Program-made: the position numbers and the translations under genes | The notes under the pieces: generated by a model | Told to the model about the DNA's origin: nothing | What the model saw: the letters and a program-made list of their open reading frames with translations, nothing else | The model's database searches: none | Part shown: positions 27,088 to 36,332 of the stretch, piece after piece | How positions within the stretch are numbered: the stretch's first letter is position 1 | Layout: every line of letters begins with the position of its first letter | Assembly: GCF_002252505.1 (NCBI RefSeq) | Contig: NZ_NNRL01000143.1 | Location: forward strand, 1-64,000 | Origin: Brucella grignonensis | Lineage (GTDB): Bacteria; Pseudomonadota; Alphaproteobacteria; Rhizobiales; Rhizobiaceae | Direction of reading: 5' to 3' | DNA length: 64,000 nucleotides

Positions 27088-28134
27088 CTATCCGATGCTC
27101 TTGCGGTGCTCCGCGTAGAGCCGGGGGACCTCGTTCAAGACGAATTCGGCAAACTCTGGCGAGACCTTGCGATCGACGCTGAGCGTCACCTTCTGCCTTG
27201 TTTGAGAAATTTTACCAACTTCGTTGCCTTGGTGAGTGACAGGCACCTCATCCTTCGAAGAAAGCGTGCCGTCCTTGAGAGCTTTAGCGACGGTCTCGAA
27301 GCGCTCTTTCGACTTGAGGAGCTCGAATTCGGGACGATTGGCGACGCTCAACGCGTGCTTCACTTGCTGTTTGTCTGATGCCAGCGTGTCTGCCAATGCG
27401 ATCCAGTTACGGCGACCGACACCATGCGCAGGGCCGATGGCATCGACCAACTCCCCGGGTATCTTCGCCGCCACAGCCAGCATATTGGAAAGATCACTCT
27501 TATAGATTGCCAAGGCCGACATAATCACATCACGCGGAAACTGCTTTTCAAGCCGCTGGGCGAAGCGAACTTTCTCGATGTAGGAGAGGTCTTGTCGCTC
27601 GTTGTTCTCCTGCCCCTGCGCAATCACCAGTTCCTGGTCGGACATCGACCTGACGACAGCCTTAACCGGCCGCGCCAGCGCCACCGCAGCGCGCAGTCGG
27701 CGATGACCAAATGCAACTTGATATTTCGCACTGTCGTCGGGATGGGGCCGAACTAAAATCGGAACTTGTTGTCCCTCGCTTCGGATTGAGTCCACAAAGC
27801 CACGAAAGGCTTCATCGTCGGACACCATTCGGTCTGGGATAAACGAAGGTTCTACATCGGCCGTATCGAGTTCGACGATTATCTGCCCCGAGAGGAGCTT
27901 CTTTTCAATTTCATCCGCTCGCTTCGAACGCTCGCTGAGTTCACCGAGGGACTGACCTAGGGCACCAACCGGCGTGGAATCGATGGGATCGGTCAGATCA
28001 GGTGAACCAAGAAGGGGACGCAGCCGTGACGGCCGGCGCTGCCCTTGCTCTTCTGGCGAAGCGGCAGTCTCTGTCTCGCGACTTTGATCCGCCGGCTTAT
28101 GCGACAGGTTACCAAAGATCTGCTTCCGACTCAT
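27088..28134 (-). CDS. repB: Plasmid partitioning protein RepB
   Basis: 348 aa ParB-family protein. The ParB core is visible (RPHPDDSAKYQVAFGHRRLRAA and GQENNERQDLSYIEKVRFAQ), followed by a helix-turn-helix region and the C-terminal RepB domain. It binds parS and works with RepA to segregate the plasmid. It overlaps repA by four bases. A parS-type palindrome lies upstream of repA at 29500. Confidence 0.94.
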   Translation of the reverse strand: MSRKQIFGNLSHKPADQSRETETAASPEEQGQRRPSRLRPLLGSPDLTDPIDSTPVGALGQSLGELSERSKRADEIEKKLLSGQIIVELDTADVEPSFIPDRMVSDDEAFRGFVDSIRSEGQQVPILVRPHPDDSAKYQVAFGHRRLRAAVALARPVKAVVRSMSDQELVIAQGQENNERQDLSYIEKVRFAQRLEKQFPRDVIMSALAIYKSDLSNMLAVAAKIPGELVDAIGPAHGVGRRNWIALADTLASDKQQVKHALSVANRPEFELLKSKERFETVAKALKDGTLSSKDEVPVTHQGNEVGKISQTRQKVTLSVDRKVSPEFAEFVLNEVPRLYAEHRKSIG

Positions 28135-29348
28135 GCCGCTCTACCCCATGCTTTCTTGATCAGGGTCTCAATCTCAGCATTTACACTCTCTACCGACTCC
28201 AACGCTCTGTCGTAGGTTGACCGTGTGAACTGACTTCTCTCAACCTCGAAAATAGTTTGGTTGGTAAGACCTGCGTCCGAAATCGCCGTGCTTTTGAGCA
28301 TCGGATGATTGAGGACGTGGTCGCCAAAAATCGAACGCAAAAAGGCAACCATCTGGTTTTGCGGACCATCGCTCGGTTCAAAGCGAGTCACCAAGTACTT
28401 CATCCATAGATATTGCGACGATGCTCCTGCCCTGCTGATTTCTTCAAGGAGATCGCCTGTCATAGCCAGGAACTGTCCCATTGACATCACGTCCAGCATC
28501 TGGGGATGAATGGTTATCAGAACCGACGTCGCAGCAGTCAGCGCTGACATCGTCAAAAATCCCAGCTGCGGTGGGCAATCGATCACCACGACATCGTAAA
28601 GCTTTTGGACTTGTGAAAGCGCCTGCCCGATGCGTGCAAAGAACAGAGTGTCCCCTGGGGCGCGAGTCATTAGGGCCTTTGGCGTATCGTGCTCAAATTC
28701 CATCAGCTCGAGGTTGCCCGGCACCAGATGGAGATCTGGAATGTAGGTTGCTCTCACGATCTCAGCGATCGGGCGCTTTTCACCGTCGTACCGGATCGCT
28801 CCGTAAAGCGTTTCGTTTGGGCCAACATCGAGTTCGGGTTGATGTCCAAACAGCGCAGAAAGGCTGGCTTGCGGGTCGAGGTCGATAGCGAGGACGCGGT
28901 AGCCACGAAGAGCAAGGTACTGAGCGAGGTGGGCTGTCGTCGTTGTCTTTCCGGACCCCCCCTTGAAGTTCATCACGGTGATAACTTGGAGTTGCTCAGA
29001 GCCGGAGCGCCATGGCAAGTACCGCTTATTTCCCCGCGTCCCACTATCCAGTGTTTTTCGAATCTCATTGATCGCATCGACTGAGTATGTACGGCGCCCC
29101 CCCGCAGAGACGTTACCAACGTCCGGCATTTCGCTCGCTACCTGCCGGAGATACCCCTCTGTGATACCGATAAGCTTTGCGGTCTCGGCCGGCGAAAAAT
29201 TGCGAATTCCTTTTTCAGCGTGTGGCGGAAAAGTGCTTGCGTGGTGCGCCCGAAGTTCGGAGGACAGCGCTGCAGAATGACGCTGAATGAGCGTCTTGAG
29301 TTCATCGGTCACGTCAGTTGATTTTGGCGCTTCAGCAGTGGTCTCCAT
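28131..29348 (-). CDS. repA: Plasmid partitioning ATPase RepA
   Basis: 405 aa ParA-family ATPase. An N-terminal helix-turn-helix (NFSPAETAKLIGITEGYLRQ) is followed by the deviant Walker A FKGGSGKTTT and the VVIDCPPQLG block. It drives plasmid segregation and represses the repABC promoter. It is first in the operon; parS and a CtrA-type box lie in its upstream region. Confidence 0.95.
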   Translation of the reverse strand: METTAEAPKSTDVTDELKTLIQRHSAALSSELRAHHASTFPPHAEKGIRNFSPAETAKLIGITEGYLRQVASEMPDVGNVSAGGRRTYSVDAINEIRKTLDSGTRGNKRYLPWRSGSEQLQVITVMNFKGGSGKTTTTAHLAQYLALRGYRVLAIDLDPQASLSALFGHQPELDVGPNETLYGAIRYDGEKRPIAEIVRATYIPDLHLVPGNLELMEFEHDTPKALMTRAPGDTLFFARIGQALSQVQKLYDVVVIDCPPQLGFLTMSALTAATSVLITIHPQMLDVMSMGQFLAMTGDLLEEISRAGASSQYLWMKYLVTRFEPSDGPQNQMVAFLRSIFGDHVLNHPMLKSTAISDAGLTNQTIFEVERSQFTRSTYDRALESVESVNAEIETLIKKAWGRAA

Positions 29349-29456
29349 AAGGTTCTTCCATTCTTGCGGCAGTTGCGGAATATTTACGAGATTGCGAAAA
29401 AATCCGCAGGTGGGAGGACTATGCCCGATTCTTTCCGTTCTGCAACAAAATAAGGG

Positions 29457-29471
29457 TTAACGAGTTCTTAA
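29457..29471. promoter_or_regulatory. CtrA-type box upstream of repA
   Basis: TTAACGAGTTCTTAA, an exact TTAA-N7-TTAA, 109 bases upstream of the repA start, where the repABC promoter should lie. Suggests cell-cycle control of plasmid replication; motif evidence only. Confidence 0.5.
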
Positions 29472-29499
29472 TGCCCTCCTGGCGGCGTCTAGGATTGCA

Positions 29500-29515
29500 G
29501 TTAGCCGCGGCTAAC
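29500..29515. other. parS centromere palindrome
   Basis: GTTAGCCGCGGCTAAC is a perfect 16-bp palindrome and fits the repABC parS pattern GTTNNNNGCNNNNAAC recognised by RepB. It lies 152 bases upstream of repA. Only this copy was noticed. Confidence 0.8.
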
Positions 29516-29602
29516 CGGCTTTCTCGGACGCCGCAATGCGCTGTATTAGCAACTCGCTGACATCTCGTGTTTCGCTCGGTCCTTGCGTCAAGGCATCGAT
29601 CA

Positions 29603-30199
29603 TCATCGCTGAGGTGCAAGAGGATTATATGTGCCGTGTGTACGCCGCCATTCGGACGGCATCTTGAAAACACTCGACCAAATGCCGGCGCCTGCAGCCT
29701 TTGCCCTGGCCTCAATCTCACGATAGCCGGGCGGAGGATGCTCCTGCGCCGGCACTGCCAGGACAAACATCCCCTCCTCCAGCCCAGCTGCTGCTATGTC
29801 CGTCCCATCAACGTAGCACTGAGCACGATACCCACCTCCTTGAAGAACACGCGTCGGCCGGCACTCGACCTTCCTGACCAATGTGCGAGAAGTGAGCCAC
29901 GCAGTTGCCACTGCGCCACATGGCCAGTCCACCGTTCCGAGCCGCGCCTTCTGCCGCAGCTCGCAGGAATCGACCGCCTCCAAACGGATTCGGGCCGCGG
30001 TACGATACCGCCCGCCGTCCTGAACTAAATCAAAGGTGACGCCGTCGTACACCTGTGCCTTGCCAGCAATCGCTTCCGGGAGGCTCTCCGAAGCGACTCC
30101 GCCGCCACAGGAGAACAAGCCGACCGTAAGGCTAAGGGCATAGATCACACGGTAAAGCTGAAGACCGCGCGGCGTCTTAGATTCGATGCACGTTTCCAT
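29603..30199 (-). CDS. Secreted thermonuclease-family (SNase-like) protein
   Basis: 198 aa. A signal peptide-like segment (~17-40) is followed by an SNase fold pattern: VTFDLV, ARIRLEAVDSCELRQ, GGYRAQCYVDG, and a C-terminal EIEARAKAAGAGIWSS. Such proteins occur next to conjugation genes in rhizobial plasmids. The usual PE of the SNase active site reads CE here, so activity is uncertain. The ATG at 30199 directly follows the orphan RepC stop, so the two are coupled. Confidence 0.72.
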   Translation of the reverse strand: METCIESKTPRGLQLYRVIYALSLTVGLFSCGGGVASESLPEAIAGKAQVYDGVTFDLVQDGGRYRTAARIRLEAVDSCELRQKARLGTVDWPCGAVATAWLTSRTLVRKVECRPTRVLQGGGYRAQCYVDGTDIAAAGLEEGMFVLAVPAQEHPPPGYREIEARAKAAGAGIWSSVFKMPSEWRRTHGTYNPLAPQR

Positions 30200-30200
30200 A

Positions 30201-31736
30201 TCAGCGCTGTCGCCATTTCTTGCAGAATCCGATAAACGCCTTCTCAATGCTCGGTTGGGCTAAATCGATATTCCCTTTGCGGCACCACGACCTGAAGGCT
30301 TCCGCAACGGTCTCGACGTCGGGGGTCGGTTCGGGTGCATGATCTCGCACTAAGTCCGCCCAACTCGACCAGGTGATCCGCCCCAAAGGAAAGCCTCGAT
30401 AGGGCGGCGTAGGTTGCAGCGCTTGCTTCGGGACGTTGGTGTACTTTGCGCCAGCAAGCGCGAACAAGGACCTACTTATACGCAACTGCCCGCTTCTGCC
30501 TCGCTGCACAAGTGTTCGGAGGTACGCGCCGGGGTTGGCAATTTGCCCATCGTCCGTTCGCTGCATGGTGACGGCAAGTGCCGCGATCGCGGCGTCTGGC
30601 CCAAGATAGCTTTCTGCCTCGTTCCATACCTGCGTGTTGATTGCGGCCGCGACGCAGAGTCGGTGTCCTGACGACCGCAGCGCTGTCCAGCTGTCAAATA
30701 CCTCGGGAACGTGCTGCTGAAGGGCAGGGCAGGCGGTTCGCACGAGGTCGAGTGATACACTGCCGATCTCCTCGGCCGGTATCTGGCTCGGCCTCCTATC
30801 AACTCGTGATCCCGTTTGTGCCTCTCCCACCTTTCTTCCGGAAGTGGGGCGGGAGGAGGACTGCAGTGCGCTGGGAGAGTGACTGACGCTCTGGGTAGGT
30901 TGCAGCCCTTCTCTACAGTTTTCATCAGATGGAAGATCCGCTGTAGCTTGTACCCGACGAAAACTCGCCACCGCGGTGTCTATATTTGAGCATCGCGATG
31001 CGCTTTTGTATGCCTCTTCAACGTCCTCGCGAAGAGTGGTCAACTCTTCGATTACCGTATGAAATTGCTCGAGGTCACTCGTTACGTTCTCCCGCAGCCT
31101 ATCCAGCCGCGCGTGAAAGTGTTGCCAGTTGCCCACAAGCCTGTCCCGTTGGGCGGCCACTAGCACAGCCTGGATCTCTCTGCGGATCTGAGTGCGTTGA
31201 TAGCACAGCATTCGTCGCTCACGTCCTTGCTGTTCGTAAGCAAGAGCTATTTCGAGCAACTCGTCGTAGCGGACGATGATCGGCGACAAATCGATCCCGA
31301 ATGCCTCGACGATATTGCCGTTGGCGTCACGAACCCCGCGCCGCTGGAAGGTTGGATGCGAGACGTGAGCAATCAAACCCGCGGCCGCGAGCCCGCGGAG
31401 GTGATGGCGCGCTGTCGATATGGATAGGCCGAGCTGCCGGGCGAGGGTATCATTCGAGGGCCAGACAATTGGGTTGGAACCCGTGCTGTTCCAATCAGAT
31501 GCCGGCGAGTATCCGAACAGCTTGTCTATCATCGCGATCTTCGCGGCTTTCAGACCCATGGCTGCGGCCGCGCGTTTAGCCAATTGTAAAGCTTCGACCC
31601 GTTTTACAGCCAAGGTGCGATCAATGGCATAACGTCGGGCCGCTCGCTGCGCGGCCAAGCCCTCCAGCGTAATCCGACGCGCACCAGCCACCAACTTCAC
31701 GACGGTGTTTGGCTTTACTTCATCTGTACTGCTCAT
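30201..31736 (-). CDS. Second, orphan RepC-like replication protein
   Basis: 511 aa. The same architecture as RepC: IVWPSNDTLARQLGLSISTARHHL, then EAFGIDLSPIIVRYDE, a low-complexity linker (~300-360), and a C-terminal RepC-like domain. No repA or repB accompanies it. ATG 31736 has GAGAAGACCGGG just upstream; in-frame starts further out are less likely. An antisense promoter like that of the repABC ctRNA lies upstream (31792-31820). It may be a stand-alone replicon of the repC-only type or a relic of plasmid fusion. Confidence 0.82.
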   Translation of the reverse strand: MSSTDEVKPNTVVKLVAGARRITLEGLAAQRAARRYAIDRTLAVKRVEALQLAKRAAAAMGLKAAKIAMIDKLFGYSPASDWNSTGSNPIVWPSNDTLARQLGLSISTARHHLRGLAAAGLIAHVSHPTFQRRGVRDANGNIVEAFGIDLSPIIVRYDELLEIALAYEQQGRERRMLCYQRTQIRREIQAVLVAAQRDRLVGNWQHFHARLDRLRENVTSDLEQFHTVIEELTTLREDVEEAYKSASRCSNIDTAVASFRRVQATADLPSDENCREGLQPTQSVSHSPSALQSSSRPTSGRKVGEAQTGSRVDRRPSQIPAEEIGSVSLDLVRTACPALQQHVPEVFDSWTALRSSGHRLCVAAAINTQVWNEAESYLGPDAAIAALAVTMQRTDDGQIANPGAYLRTLVQRGRSGQLRISRSLFALAGAKYTNVPKQALQPTPPYRGFPLGRITWSSWADLVRDHAPEPTPDVETVAEAFRSWCRKGNIDLAQPSIEKAFIGFCKKWRQR

Positions 31737-31791
31737 CCCGGTCTTCTCCCGAAACGGCATGCAGGATCGTTCGCCAAAGTGGCGTATCGCC

Positions 31792-31820
31792 TTGACAGAA
31801 ATTTTCGGGTTTGCGATTAT
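31792..31820 (+). promoter_or_regulatory. Antisense promoter upstream of the orphan repC
   Basis: TTGACA (31792-31797), a 17-base spacer and GATTAT (31815-31820), on the strand opposite the orphan repC. The layout copies the ctRNA promoter in the repB-repC gap. A 9-pair hairpin at 31888-31911 and a TTTTT at 31920-31924 could end the RNA, at ~100 nt. Confidence 0.5.
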
Positions 31821-31927
31821 CCAACATGTACCAGTTGGGGTTCTCGCCAAAGAGCCCGATCACGAAATCCGAACTTCGTTGAACCAGCCTCGGAAGCGCC
31901 AACTTCCGGGGCCGTTCCGTTTTTGCC

Positions 31928-31932
31928 GTATA
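31928..31932. repeat. Target-site duplication GTATA, left copy
   Basis: GTATA flanks the left terminal repeat and recurs at 36333-36337 outside the right one. Five bases is the size made by Tn3-family transposition. Confidence 0.9.
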
Positions 31933-31970
31933 GGCCCCTGAACATTAAAGGGGCACAGATATACGTTAGG
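31933..31970 (+). repeat. Left terminal inverted repeat of the transposon
   Basis: 38 bp beginning GGCCCCTGAACATTAAAGGG; mirrors 36295-36332 with one mismatch at position 34. The stop codon of the passenger gene (31966-31968) lies inside it. Confidence 0.95.
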
Positions 31971-32499
31971 ACTGATGGCTGTTCGTCAAACTCTGGATAA
32001 AGGCCTGCACTTCTCGGCGCGATTTGAGGTGATATTTAAGTTTGGCGGCCGGCAAGCTTTGTAAAAACGCCAGAGTTCTCACGCGCCCCTGGGACCGATA
32101 GCGCAACACATGTCGGAAAAATCTTAAGTCAAAACGTTCTTTGCAACCATCTGCCATATCAGGACGGTTTCGACCTCTGTATTGAAGGCTACGGCGAAGA
32201 GTGCGAACGAGCCTTATAGGGGTTGCGATATCGAGAAAAATAATCATGTCAGCGAGTGAAGCCCGATACTTCATGGTACTGGTGTGATTGCCTTCCATAA
32301 TCCATTCTGGCTCATTGGCAGCCTGAATAACGTCCTTTTGAACCAGGTCATGTTTGCGTAGCTGCCAGCCGGGATCGTAATAGAACCAATCAATGTGAAC
32401 GCTTGGAAGCTTGGTTATCTTTGCTATCTCACGGGCGAGGCTCGTTTTGCCAGAGCCCGATCCACCGATAATCATAATTCTATGAAATGTGTTTTGCAT
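31966..32499 (-). CDS. P-loop kinase-like passenger protein (adenylate-kinase/topology-modulation type)
   Basis: 177 aa. Walker A GGSGSGKTSLA is near the N-terminus, then HIDWFYYDPGW, EGNHTSTM, and a DMIIFLDIATPIRL segment, as in small AAA/adenylate-kinase-like proteins often annotated as topology modulation protein. The substrate is unknown. It is transposon cargo: its last codons and TAA run into the left terminal repeat, so it was captured up to the very end of the element. AT-richer than neighbouring genes. Confidence 0.75.
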   Translation of the reverse strand: MQNTFHRIMIIGGSGSGKTSLAREIAKITKLPSVHIDWFYYDPGWQLRKHDLVQKDVIQAANEPEWIMEGNHTSTMKYRASLADMIIFLDIATPIRLVRTLRRSLQYRGRNRPDMADGCKERFDLRFFRHVLRYRSQGRVRTLAFLQSLPAAKLKYHLKSRREVQAFIQSLTNSHQS

Positions 32500-32552
32500 G
32501 ATGACTACTTGATAAAAACAGGCATTGCGCTTTGAGGGAAATGCAATGCCTT

Positions 32553-33188
32553 TCAGGTTAAAGCTCGCGCCCGCCGTCCCAGCAGGCGCTGCCCATCCAG
32601 ACGTAATTCACCTGTTGGGCTTACGAACCGATAAAGTGTTTGGCGTGAGATTCCGAGTTCGAGGCAAAGATCGGCTACTTTCGTTTCAGGATCTCCCATT
32701 GCTGCTTGCGCCAGGCGTAGTTTTGCTGGTGTCATCTTGAAAGGTGCGCCTCCGTTTCGTCCACGGGCGCGAGCGGCCTCCAGTCCGGCTTTGGTTCGTT
32801 CGATGATCAGTGCTCGCTCGAATTCTGCCAGTGCTGCGAAAATGCCAAACACCAATCGTCCATTTGCAGTGGAAGTGTCGATCGAAGCACCTTCGCCCGC
32901 CAATACCTTGAGACCAATGCTTCGCCTGGTCAATTCATCGACCAGATTAACGAGATGACGTAGATCGCGCCCCAACCGGTCCAGTTTCCAGACAACAAGC
33001 GTATCACCACTCCTTAGCGCTTTGAGGCAAGCACTAAGGCCAGGGCGGCCTTCCAGTTTACCAGAGGCAAAGTCTTCGTAAATATTGTCGCCATCAACAC
33101 CAGCATCAACAAGCGCATCACGCTGAAGGTCGTGCGCCTGGCTGCCATCGGTTTTGGACACCCGCGCATATCCAATAAGTATTGTCAT
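32553..33188 (-). CDS. tnpR: Serine resolvase TnpR
   Basis: 211 aa. The N-terminal catalytic domain IGYARVSKTDGSQ carries the nucleophile Ser; KLDRLGRD and AEFERALIIERT follow; a C-terminal helix-turn-helix contains VADLCLELGISRQTLYRF. It resolves the cointegrate at res. It is divergent from tnpA. Full length. Confidence 0.93.
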   Translation of the reverse strand: MTILIGYARVSKTDGSQAHDLQRDALVDAGVDGDNIYEDFASGKLEGRPGLSACLKALRSGDTLVVWKLDRLGRDLRHLVNLVDELTRRSIGLKVLAGEGASIDTSTANGRLVFGIFAALAEFERALIIERTKAGLEAARARGRNGGAPFKMTPAKLRLAQAAMGDPETKVADLCLELGISRQTLYRFVSPTGELRLDGQRLLGRRARALT

Positions 33189-33317
33189 TTATACGTCCGT
33201 TTGTGTGACATTCTTCATTTGGTCGCGCCAAAGTCTGTAGATTGTCACATAACCCGTCTTGCAAAGTAAGCTCCATAAACGGTTATCTTCAGTCTTTTTA
33301 TGACATATGGAGTCCCA
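33189..33317. other. Candidate res site between tnpR and tnpA
   Basis: Two nested inverted pairs fit resolvase subsites: TGTGACA (33204-33210) with TGTCACA (33243-33249), and ATAACC (33249-33254) with GGTTAT (33281-33286). Located in the divergent spacer where Tn3 res sites lie. Confidence 0.55.
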
Positions 33318-36290
33318 ATGCCTCGCCGCAAGATTTTGACGGATGCCGAACGACAGAATTTCCTTGCCCTGCCCACCGACGACGACACCCTGATCCGGCA
33401 TTGGAGCCTTGATGACGATGACCATCGTCTTCTCGAAACGCGCCGGCGCGACGATACCCGCCTTGGCCTGGCCCTTCAGCTCTGCGCTCTTCGCTATCCC
33501 GGCCGTCTCATCCAGCGCGGAGAGGTCATTCCGGAAACCGCGCTCACCTTCCTTGCCGAGCAACTCAAGATCGACCCCGAGGCGCTTGCCACCTTCGCAC
33601 AAAGAGCACCTACCCGCTACGAACAACTGGCCGTCCTTCGCCGACATTACGGCTTCAGTGAACTGAGCCACCCGGCACGCGCCGACCTTCTGGCCTTTGC
33701 GAAGGGCGTGGCGATCGCCTCGACCAAGGACAAATTCGTCGTCGCCGCTCTGGCAGATGAGATGCGCCGGCGGCGTATCGTCATTCCCGGCATCACCGTG
33801 ATCGAACGGTTGGCTGGTCGGGCATGCACTGAGGCTGAGGAAGCTTTGTTCGCCGATGTTACCGGAAGACTGACGACGGACATCATTGTCAGGATGGAGG
33901 CGCTGCTCGGTATCGGACCACGCGTCCGCCAGAGCGGCGTTTCGTGGTTACGTGAACCGCCCGGAAAAGCTGGCGACGCAGCCATGCGAGGATTGATCGA
34001 TCGGCTTAAAGCCGTGCGTCATGTCGGCCTTTCCAGTGATGTGCTTCAGGCCGTCCCGACGCATCGTGTCAGCCGCATGGCCCAGGAAGGTCGCCGCCTG
34101 ACCGCTCAGAACTTCGAGCAAATGCGGCCAGGACGCCGATATGCCACCTTGGCAGCCTTCCTTCTGGAGACGGAAATAGCCCTCACGGATTCAGCGATCG
34201 CTATGTTCGAAGTCCTGATCGGCAAGGCATTCCGGCAGGCCGAGGCTCTCCGCGACAAGCAACTGCTTGAGAACGCCACATCGGCAACATCGGCGCTGGA
34301 TTTCTTCGTGGGCTTCGGCGAGGCGATCGCGTCCAAACGGGAAACCGGGCTTTCTCTCGATGAGGCCGTCAATGCGGTCGCCAGTTGGGAACAACTGATG
34401 CAGGCGACTGCGGCAGCAAAAGCCGCATCGCGGACCCGCAAGGACGACGATCTGATCGCCTACCTTCCGGCTCAATATGTGCGCATCCGACGTTTTGCTG
34501 TTCCGTTCATAGGCGCTTTCATCTTCGAGGGTAATCGTCAAAGCTGCGATTTCATCAGCGTGGCGATGCAAATGAAGGACGCCGGGAAAAGCCGTCGTCG
34601 CTCTTCAGAGCAAGCTTGGGTGCGAGGCGCACTCGATCTGGTCGACAAGCGCTGGAGTAAGGAAATCCGGGCATCAGACGGCTCTGTCGATCACAGAGTG
34701 CTCGAACTCTTCATGATCGTCGAGTTGAAGAACCGGATCGCTGCCAACGAGATCTGGATCAAAGGCTCTCGCACATACCGTGCCCTCGATGAGAGTATGA
34801 TCTCGCATCAGACCTACGCCATCATCAAGGCTGAGGCTCGCATTCCCGTTGCCATTCCGGTCGATGTCGAGATCTATCTCGCCCAAAAGGCCGAAGCGCT
34901 CGATCAGAAACTCCGTGAGGCGGCAAACCGGCTGGAGACCGGGCGCGGCGACACCCGCATTGGCGCAAAAGGCTTGCGGGTGCCTGCGGTCAAAACCGTC
35001 GAGACCGAAGCCGCGCTGGCCTTCGCACGGAGAGTGGCGAGCAGCATGCCACCGATCCGACTGACGGATCTTGTCGCTGACGTGGATCGGATGACCGGCT
35101 TCAGCTCCCTCTTCGAGCATCTTCAAACAGGGCGGACGCCGGGCGACATGCGTGTTTTCTACGCAGCGCTCATCGCTGAAGCCACCAATCTCGGCTTCTC
35201 GAAGATGGCGCTGGCTTGCCCTGGCATCACACGTCGTCAGCTACAGCAGATGGCGATCTGGCACTTCAGAGAGGAAACCTTCACGTTGGCGCTCGCCCGG
35301 TTGGTCGAGGCCCAGCACTACGCGCCATTTGCCAGCGTCTTCGGTTCGCACACCATATCATCCTCAGATGGGCAACATATCCATCTCGGCGACGGCGGCG
35401 AAATCGCCGGCGGCGTCAACGGCCGCTACGGCACTAACCCGATCATCAAGCTCTACACGGCGATCTCCGGACGTTATGCGCCCTTCCATACAAAAATCAT
35501 CGCTGCTACGGCGAGCGAGGCTGTCCATGTTCTTGACGCGCTGCTCGAAACAGACGCGGGCCTCGACATCGTTCGCCATCATGTCGATGGCGGTGGCGTC
35601 AGCGATCTCGTCTTCGCCTTTTGCCATGCGCTCGGCTTTGCCTTCGTCCCGCGTATTCCAGATCTCGACGGCCGATGCCTCTATGGCTTCGGTCCTGGCA
35701 AGCAGTACGGCATTCTCCAGAATGTCATGGGCGATCGCATCGACGCCGATCTGATCCGGACCCATTGGGACGACATTCTGCGTCTGATGACCTCGCTGCG
35801 CACGCGCACCGTTAGCGCCTCGCTTATGCTTAAAAGGCTGTCGGCCACCACAAGGCAGAGCGGTCTTGCCCAAGCCCTGCGGCAAATGGGCCGCATAGAG
35901 CGGACCCTGTTCACGCTGGACTGGATCAATGACGAGGATCTGAGAAAGACGACAACGGCAGAACTGAACAAGGGCGAGAGCCGAAACAGCCTCGTACGTG
36001 CCGTCAACCTACACCGTCTCGGCCGCTTCCGCGATCGCAGCCAGGAAAACCTCTCGATCCGGGCATCCGCCCTCAATCTGGTCGTCACCGCTATCATCCA
36101 CTGGAACACGATCTATACCGGCCGTGTCGTCGGGGCCTTGCACGACGCCGGGCAGCATGTGCCCGATCACCTGCTGTCGAGTCTGTCGCCCCTCTCTTGG
36201 GAGCACGTGAATCTTACCGGGGATTACATCTGGGAGGACAAGCCAGCGCTCGACGATTCCGGCTTCCGACCCCTGCCGTTCTCGGTCTGA
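33318..36290 (+). CDS. tnpA: Tn3-family transposase TnpA
   Basis: 990 aa, the usual length. The N-terminus MPRRKILTDAERQNFLALP and the C-terminal DDE region (FGSHTISSSDGQ, HVDGGGVSDLVFAFCHALGF, FVPRIPDLDGRCLYGFG) are typical. The ATG at 33318 follows GGAG at a five-base spacing; an earlier ATG at 33300 is less well placed. No frameshift, so the element should be able to move. Confidence 0.95.
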   Translation: MPRRKILTDAERQNFLALPTDDDTLIRHWSLDDDDHRLLETRRRDDTRLGLALQLCALRYPGRLIQRGEVIPETALTFLAEQLKIDPEALATFAQRAPTRYEQLAVLRRHYGFSELSHPARADLLAFAKGVAIASTKDKFVVAALADEMRRRRIVIPGITVIERLAGRACTEAEEALFADVTGRLTTDIIVRMEALLGIGPRVRQSGVSWLREPPGKAGDAAMRGLIDRLKAVRHVGLSSDVLQAVPTHRVSRMAQEGRRLTAQNFEQMRPGRRYATLAAFLLETEIALTDSAIAMFEVLIGKAFRQAEALRDKQLLENATSATSALDFFVGFGEAIASKRETGLSLDEAVNAVASWEQLMQATAAAKAASRTRKDDDLIAYLPAQYVRIRRFAVPFIGAFIFEGNRQSCDFISVAMQMKDAGKSRRRSSEQAWVRGALDLVDKRWSKEIRASDGSVDHRVLELFMIVELKNRIAANEIWIKGSRTYRALDESMISHQTYAIIKAEARIPVAIPVDVEIYLAQKAEALDQKLREAANRLETGRGDTRIGAKGLRVPAVKTVETEAALAFARRVASSMPPIRLTDLVADVDRMTGFSSLFEHLQTGRTPGDMRVFYAALIAEATNLGFSKMALACPGITRRQLQQMAIWHFREETFTLALARLVEAQHYAPFASVFGSHTISSSDGQHIHLGDGGEIAGGVNGRYGTNPIIKLYTAISGRYAPFHTKIIAATASEAVHVLDALLETDAGLDIVRHHVDGGGVSDLVFAFCHALGFAFVPRIPDLDGRCLYGFGPGKQYGILQNVMGDRIDADLIRTHWDDILRLMTSLRTRTVSASLMLKRLSATTRQSGLAQALRQMGRIERTLFTLDWINDEDLRKTTTAELNKGESRNSLVRAVNLHRLGRFRDRSQENLSIRASALNLVVTAIIHWNTIYTGRVVGALHDAGQHVPDHLLSSLSPLSWEHVNLTGDYIWEDKPALDDSGFRPLPFSV

Positions 36291-36294
36291 TCCG

Positions 36295-36332
36295 CCTACC
36301 GTATATCTGTGCCCCTTTAATGTTCAGGGGCC
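36295..36332 (-). repeat. Right terminal inverted repeat of the transposon
   Basis: Reverse complement of 31933-31970 with one mismatch, starting five bases after the tnpA stop; followed by GTATA. Confidence 0.95.

Larger units (their letters stand above)
31933..36332. mobile_element. Complete Tn3-family transposon, 4.4 kb
   Basis: Bounded by 38-bp inverted repeats (37 of 38 identical) and a 5-bp GTATA duplication. It carries a passenger kinase-like gene, tnpR and tnpA, with a res-like region between the divergent tnpR and tnpA. All transposition parts look intact. It inserted between the orphan repC and the conjugation regulator. Confidence 0.95.

Noticed and set aside
31720-31902. 60-aa minus-strand frame between the orphan repC and the transposon
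   Set aside because: It overlaps the orphan repC start and, when the transposon is removed, a stop codon lies just upstream; no gene disruption can be shown.
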